Source: Metabacillus bambusae (GTDB lineage: Bacteria > Bacillota > Bacilli > Bacillales > Bacillaceae). From it: 64,000 nt of DNA. The first letter of the stretch is position 1; the number at the start of each line of letters is the position of its first letter. This document shows positions 57,885-64,000 of the stretch, in pieces. Below the pieces are notes generated by a model. It was given only the letters and a program-made list of their open reading frames with translations, was not told where the DNA came from and did not search any database. Made by a program: the position numbers and the translations under genes. Where the stretch lies: NCBI RefSeq assembly GCF_017497975.1, contig NZ_JAGDEL010000028.1:1-64000 (forward strand), read 5' to 3'.

Positions 57885-58100
57885 ATGGCGAAGCCAGTAA
57901 AGATTGAAACAGAGTTTATTACACTAGGACAATTTTTAAAACTAGCAGAAGTGATACAATCGGGCGGAATGGCAAAATGGTTTTTAGGGGAGTATGAGAT
58001 CTTTGTAAATAATGAACCGGAAAACCGTCGAGGGAAAAAACTAAGAGATGGTGACATGGTTTATATTCCTGATTTTGGCACATATATCGTGAAAAACTAA
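57885..58100 (+). CDS. yaaA: S4-domain RNA-binding protein YaaA (RlbA)
   Basis: A 71-residue S4-domain protein ([33 protein letters not shown]) linked to 50S assembly in B. subtilis. AAAGGTGG precedes the ATG; 16 nt separate it from recF. Confidence 0.94.
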   Translation: MAKPVKIETEFITLGQFLKLAEVIQSGGMAKWFLGEYEIFVNNEPENRRGKKLRDGDMVYIPDFGTYIVKN

Positions 58101-58116
58101 AGTTGGTGTACAAAAT

Positions 58117-59235
58117 TTGTATATAAAAGAGCTGAATTTAAAAAATTACCGTAATTATGAAGACTTGACGATCCAGTTTGAAAATAAAGTCAATGTTATC
58201 CTTGGTGAAAATGCACAAGGGAAAACAAATGTAATGGAATCAATCTTTGTATTAGCCATGGCGAAATCACATCGAACGTCAAATGATAAAGAATTAATTC
58301 GTTGGGACGAAGAATATGCTAAAATAGAGGGTAGTGTTGAAAAGTATAATCGATCAACTGCTCTCCAATTAGTTATTTCAAAAAAAGGTAAAAAGGCTAA
58401 ATTGAATCATCTTGAACAAGAAAAGTTGAGTCAATATATTGGGGCAATGAATGTCATTATGTTTGCACCTGAGGATTTAAATTTAGTAAAAGGCAGCCCT
58501 CAAGTGAGAAGAAGATTTATAGATATGGAAATTGGTCAAATGTCAGCCATTTATCTTCATGATTTAAGTCGTTATCAAAAGATCATGCAGCAACGTAATC
58601 ATTATTTAAAGTTGTTGCAGATGCGAAAGCAAACAGATCGAACGATGCTGGATGTATTAACAGCTCAACTGAGTGAAGCAGCAGCAAAGATTATTTATAA
58701 ACGATTACAGTTTATTTCAGAACTACAAAAATGGGCACAACCTATTCATTCGGGAATTAGTAGAGGATTAGAAACGTTAGTTATTAAATATAAACCGTCT
58801 ATTGACGTATCAGAAGACAATGATTTGACGAAAATGATAGAAGCATATGAACAAAAATTTGCTAAAATAAGAGAGAAGGAAATCGAACGGGGTGCTACGT
58901 TAGCTGGACCTCACAGAGATGACCTAGTTTTTTATGTAAATGATCATGATGTCCAAACGTATGGTTCACAAGGTCAACAAAGAACCACTGCTCTATCGTT
59001 GAAGTTAGCTGAAATAGATTTGATCCACAATGAGATTGGAGAATATCCAATCCTTTTGCTTGATGACGTATTATCTGAGTTAGATGACTTTAGGCAATCT
59101 CACTTATTGAATACGATCCAAGGAAAGGTACAAACCTTTGTCACGACTACTAGTGTCGAAGGGATTGACCATCAAACGTTAAAAGAGGCAGCTACTTTCC
59201 ATGTCAAAACAGGAAAGCTTTCAGACGATAAATGA
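58117..59235 (+). CDS. recF: DNA replication and repair protein RecF
   Basis: A 372-residue SMC-like ATPase for gap repair. [10 protein letters not shown] and Walker [14 protein letters not shown] at the N-terminus, signature [18 protein letters not shown], and Walker [13 protein letters not shown]. The start is TTG 58117, the usual site for [11 protein letters not shown]. Confidence 0.96.
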   Translation: MYIKELNLKNYRNYEDLTIQFENKVNVILGENAQGKTNVMESIFVLAMAKSHRTSNDKELIRWDEEYAKIEGSVEKYNRSTALQLVISKKGKKAKLNHLEQEKLSQYIGAMNVIMFAPEDLNLVKGSPQVRRRFIDMEIGQMSAIYLHDLSRYQKIMQQRNHYLKLLQMRKQTDRTMLDVLTAQLSEAAAKIIYKRLQFISELQKWAQPIHSGISRGLETLVIKYKPSIDVSEDNDLTKMIEAYEQKFAKIREKEIERGATLAGPHRDDLVFYVNDHDVQTYGSQGQQRTTALSLKLAEIDLIHNEIGEYPILLLDDVLSELDDFRQSHLLNTIQGKVQTFVTTTSVEGIDHQTLKEAATFHVKTGKLSDDK

Positions 59236-59245
59236 GGTGATTAAC

Positions 59246-59494
59246 GTGTATATTCATCTAGGTGACAATTTTGTTGTCCCTTCCAAAGAGGTTGTCATGA
59301 TATTAGATCGTCAATCTTCACAGGCTTCAACAATTGTTTCTGAGTTTTTTAATAAACAAGAGAGTAAAATTGTTCAACTTACAAATGGTGAAGCAAAATC
59401 AGTGATTGTAACGATGGATAAGATCTATTTTTCCCCGTTGTCGTCAAACACGTTAAAAAAACGAGCACAAGTTGCTTTTGATATAGATAATTAA
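59246..59494 (+). CDS. remB: Extracellular matrix regulator RemB (YaaB)
   Basis: An 82-residue DUF370 protein beginning MYIHLGDNFVVPSKEVVMI, with the C-terminal FSPLSSNTLKKRAQ. It influences biofilm-matrix gene expression in B. subtilis. GTG 59246 follows GAGGTGATT; it sits between recF and gyrB. Confidence 0.92.
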   Translation: MYIHLGDNFVVPSKEVVMILDRQSSQASTIVSEFFNKQESKIVQLTNGEAKSVIVTMDKIYFSPLSSNTLKKRAQVAFDIDN

Positions 59495-59537
59495 CTAAAA
59501 GTTCTCATGGTAAAAGACTGCTTTAGGAAAAGTGTAG

Positions 59538-61475
<1,938 letters not shown>

Positions 61476-61771
61476 TTTAAGAAGCACCTCATTATACGGT
61501 GAGGTGTTTTTTGATAATCATATTACGATTCCCACTATTTGATAATTTACGATCAGATAGTGAGTGGAGTTCTAAATATTTTAAGTAAATCCTACTAACT
61601 ATTATTATTCTAGGAAATTGATGTGTAATCTCTCTCTAACATTGATATAATGGAGAGTAGACTATTAGATGGATTTATCTTCAATTGGGTAGTAATTATT
61701 AATACGTTTTATACATTTATTTGGCTCTCCCAATTTAAAATGCGAATAGAACTAAGGGAGGTTATCTTAGT
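61476..61771. other. gyrB-gyrA intergenic region with gyrA promoter
   Basis: After the terminator, GATATAATGG near 61646 is a good -10 box for gyrA; the -35 is weak. AAGGGAGGT at about 61754 is the gyrA ribosome binding site. No gene is seen. Confidence 0.5.
61485..61510 (+). terminator. Terminator after gyrB
   Basis: CACCTCA and TGAGGTG pair around an 8-nt loop, followed by TTTTTT. The stem resembles CCTCATT/TGAGG words of the rlmH-type sites but lacks the core. Confidence 0.82.
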
Positions 61772-64000
61772 ATGTCGGAAAATCAAAACTCACACGTCAT
61801 AGATAGAAATATTAGTACCGAAATGCGTGAGTCCTTTTTAGGTTATGCGATGAGTGTTATTGTTTCACGTGCTTTACCAGATGTTCGGGATGGGTTAAAG
61901 CCTGTACATCGTCGTATTCTCTATGCAATGAATGATTTAGGTATGACGTCAGATAAACCATTTAAAAAATCAGCACGTATCGTTGGTGAAGTAATTGGTA
62001 AGTATCATCCACATGGTGATTCAGCTGTTTATGAAACAATGGTACGTATGGCTCAAGATTTCAATTTCCGTTACATGTTAGTTGATGGACATGGTAACTT
62101 TGGTTCTGTTGATGGAGATTCAGCAGCAGCAATGCGTTACACTGAGGCCCGTATGTCTAAAATTTCAATGGAATTAATTCGTGACATAAACAAAGACACG
62201 ATTGATTACCAGGATAACTATGATGGCTCAGAAAGAGAACCAATTGTACTTCCAGCTCGATTTCCGAACTTACTTGTTAACGGTGCTACTGGAATCGCTG
62301 TAGGTATGGCAACAAATATTCCACCACACCAATTGGGTGAAGTTATTGATGGTGTCCTTGCACTTAGTAAGGAACCAGATATATCAATACCTGAATTAAT
62401 GGAAATTATTCCAGGCCCTGATTTCCCAACAGGTGGACAAATTATTGGAAGAAGTGGGATACGAAAGGCTTATGAAACTGGTCGTGGATCAATCACGATT
62501 AGAGCCAAGGTTGAGATTGAAGAAAAACCATCAGGCAAACAAGTGATCATAGTTAAGGAATTACCTTATCAAGTAAACAAGGCAAAGCTTGTTGAAAAGA
62601 TAGCAGAACTTGTTCGAGATAAAAAAATTGATGGTATAACAGATTTACGTGATGAATCAGACCGTAATGGTATGCGAGTTGTTATCGAGGTAAGGAAGGA
62701 TGCAAATGCAAACGTCCTTTTGAACAACCTTTTCAAGCAGACAGCCTTACAGACTAGTTTTGGTATTAATATGTTATCGCTAGTTGATGGTCATCCAAAG
62801 GTTCTTAATGTTAAGCAAATGCTTTATTATTACTTAGAACATCAAAAAGTTGTGATTAAGCGTAGAACAGCTTTTGAATTAAGAAAAGCTGAAGCGCGTG
62901 CTCATATTCTTGAAGGATTACGAATTGCACTGGATCATTTAGATGCAGTTATTGCACTTATCCGTAGTTCACAAACAACGGAAATTGCTCGAAATGGATT
63001 AATGGAGCAATTTTCACTAAGTGAGAAGCAAGCACAAGCAATTTTAGATATGAGGCTTCAAAGATTAACAGGCTTAGAGAGAGAAAAAATTGAAGAAGAA
63101 TATCAGTCACTAGTAAAATTAATTGCAGAATTAAAAGCAATTCTGGCCGATGAAGAAAAAGTACTTATGATTATCAGAGAAGAACTTACTGAAATTAAGG
63201 AACGATTCAATGATGAACGTCGTACTGAAATATTAGCAGGTGGAATTGAAAATATAGAAGATGAAGATTTAATACCTGTTGAGAATATCGTCATTACGTT
63301 AACACATAATGGATATATTAAACGTCTTCCAGTATCAACATACCGTAGTCAAAAACGCGGAGGAAGAGGTATTCAAGGAATGGGGACGAATGAAGATGAC
63401 TTCGTTGCACAGCTCCTTACGACTTCAACGCACGATACTATTCTTTTCTTTACGAACAAAGGAAAGGTTTATCGAGCAAAGGGCTATGAAATTCCTGAAT
63501 ATAGCAGGACAGCTAAAGGTCTCCCAATCATTAACCTTTTAAGTGTTGAAAAAGGTGAATGGGTAAATGCAATAATACCTGTATCTGAGTTTGTAGATGA
63601 TTGGTTCTTATTCTTTACAACAAAAGAGGGAGTCTCTAAACGTTCCCCATTATCTCAATTTGCCAATATAAGAAATAATGGTTTAATTGCAGTGAGTTTA
63701 CGAGAAGCGGATGAACTAATATCGGTTAAACTAACTGATGGTTCTAAGAATATTATCATTGGAACCAAAAAAGGTATGCTTATCCGATTCCCTGAAACAG
63801 ATGTTCGTTCTATGGGTCGTACAGCTACTGGTGTTAAAGGGATATCTCTCGATGAAGATGATGAAGTAGTAGGTATGGAGATTCTCGAAGAAGGTGTTGA
63901 CGTATTAATTGTTACAAGCAATGGATATGGAAAACGTACGCCTTCTGAAGAGTATAGAGTTCAAAGCCGTGGTGGTAAAGGATTAAAGACATGTAATATT
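61772..64000 (+). CDS. gyrA: DNA gyrase subunit A (partial, 3' end missing)
   Basis: The first 743 codons are present. The winged-helix breakage-reunion domain has catalytic Tyr123 (AMRYTEARM) and the quinolone-resistance region [12 protein letters not shown] with wild-type Ser84 and Glu88. The GyrA-box [12 protein letters not shown] starts the C-terminal DNA-wrapping domain. AAGGGAGGT precedes ATG 61772. The frame runs off the right edge. Confidence 0.97.
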   Translation, partial: MSENQNSHVIDRNISTEMRESFLGYAMSVIVSRALPDVRDGLKPVHRRILYAMNDLGMTSDKPFKKSARIVGEVIGKYHPHGDSAVYETMVRMAQDFNFRYMLVDGHGNFGSVDGDSAAAMRYTEARMSKISMELIRDINKDTIDYQDNYDGSEREPIVLPARFPNLLVNGATGIAVGMATNIPPHQLGEVIDGVLALSKEPDISIPELMEIIPGPDFPTGGQIIGRSGIRKAYETGRGSITIRAKVEIEEKPSGKQVIIVKELPYQVNKAKLVEKIAELVRDKKIDGITDLRDESDRNGMRVVIEVRKDANANVLLNNLFKQTALQTSFGINMLSLVDGHPKVLNVKQMLYYYLEHQKVVIKRRTAFELRKAEARAHILEGLRIALDHLDAVIALIRSSQTTEIARNGLMEQFSLSEKQAQAILDMRLQRLTGLEREKIEEEYQSLVKLIAELKAILADEEKVLMIIREELTEIKERFNDERRTEILAGGIENIEDEDLIPVENIVITLTHNGYIKRLPVSTYRSQKRGGRGIQGMGTNEDDFVAQLLTTSTHDTILFFTNKGKVYRAKGYEIPEYSRTAKGLPIINLLSVEKGEWVNAIIPVSEFVDDWFLFFTTKEGVSKRSPLSQFANIRNNGLIAVSLREADELISVKLTDGSKNIIIGTKKGMLIRFPETDVRSMGRTATGVKGISLDEDDEVVGMEILEEGVDVLIVTSNGYGKRTPSEEYRVQSRGGKGLKTCNI

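Noticed and set aside
61485-61510. CCTCATTATACGGTGAGG resembling an rlmH-type site
   Set aside because: It is a simple terminator stem after gyrB; the TTATGRTACGGTTC core is missing.

Overview
The window comes from a low-GC, endospore-forming member of the Bacillaceae and spans the chromosomal replication origin. The evidence is the conserved order rpmH-oriC-dnaA-dnaN-yaaA-recF-remB-gyrB-gyrA on the right. To its left the usual leading-strand block runs on the minus strand: rnpA, yidC/jag, mnmE, mnmG, rsmG, noc, parA/parB, yyaC, mscS, ychF, rpsF-ssb-rpsR, gdpP-rplI, dnaC, purA, walRKHIJ, htrA and rlmH. Noc, a spo0J-type parB and yyaC point to a sporulating Bacillus relative. The species cannot be fixed from the sequence alone.

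Region 1 (about 1-17,090) is accessory DNA with no housekeeping genes. It is cut into short segments by seven copies of a site of about 45 bp. The core of the site matches the 3' end of rlmH, which itself lies at 17,088. Read on the rlmH strand, most copies restore the last RlmH codons (E-P-Y-H-K, stop). This is the layout expected for SCC-like islands inserted one after another at the rlmH attachment site. The segments carry, from the left: an alkylation-damage operon (adaA-alkA-ogt) with a PEP-mutase-like gene; a sulfotransferase-like gene; a GH15 glycosidase; a WYL regulator with a GyrI-like gene and an unknown gene; a Fur-box-controlled iron-siderophore ABC transporter; a radical SAM/SPASM gene; and a DoxX membrane protein with a divergent small ORF. 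No recombinase lies inside the window. A partial IS-type transposase and a Thr-rich exported protein occupy the extreme left.

Region 2 (17,088-54,340) is the conserved core, nearly all on the minus strand. It holds rlmH, yyzF, htrA, the walRKHIJ cell-wall control operon, an M23 peptidase, four tRNA genes (Lys, Glu, Asp, Phe), purA, dnaC, rplI, gdpP, yybS, rpsR, ssbA, rpsF, ychF, a molybdopterin oxidoreductase, a DUF951 gene, mscS, a YkvI-like transporter, yyaC (plus strand), a DUF554 gene, parB, parA, noc, rsmG, mnmG, mnmE, jag, yidC, rnpA and rpmH. Three parS-like sites are visible. At least three families of dispersed intergenic repeats interrupt this block.

Region 3 (54,340-64,000) is a bipartite oriC. 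DnaA boxes lie on both sides of dnaA, and a DnaA-trio-like AT-rich unwinding region lies before dnaN. The plus-strand replication and topoisomerase genes follow, and gyrA runs off the right edge.
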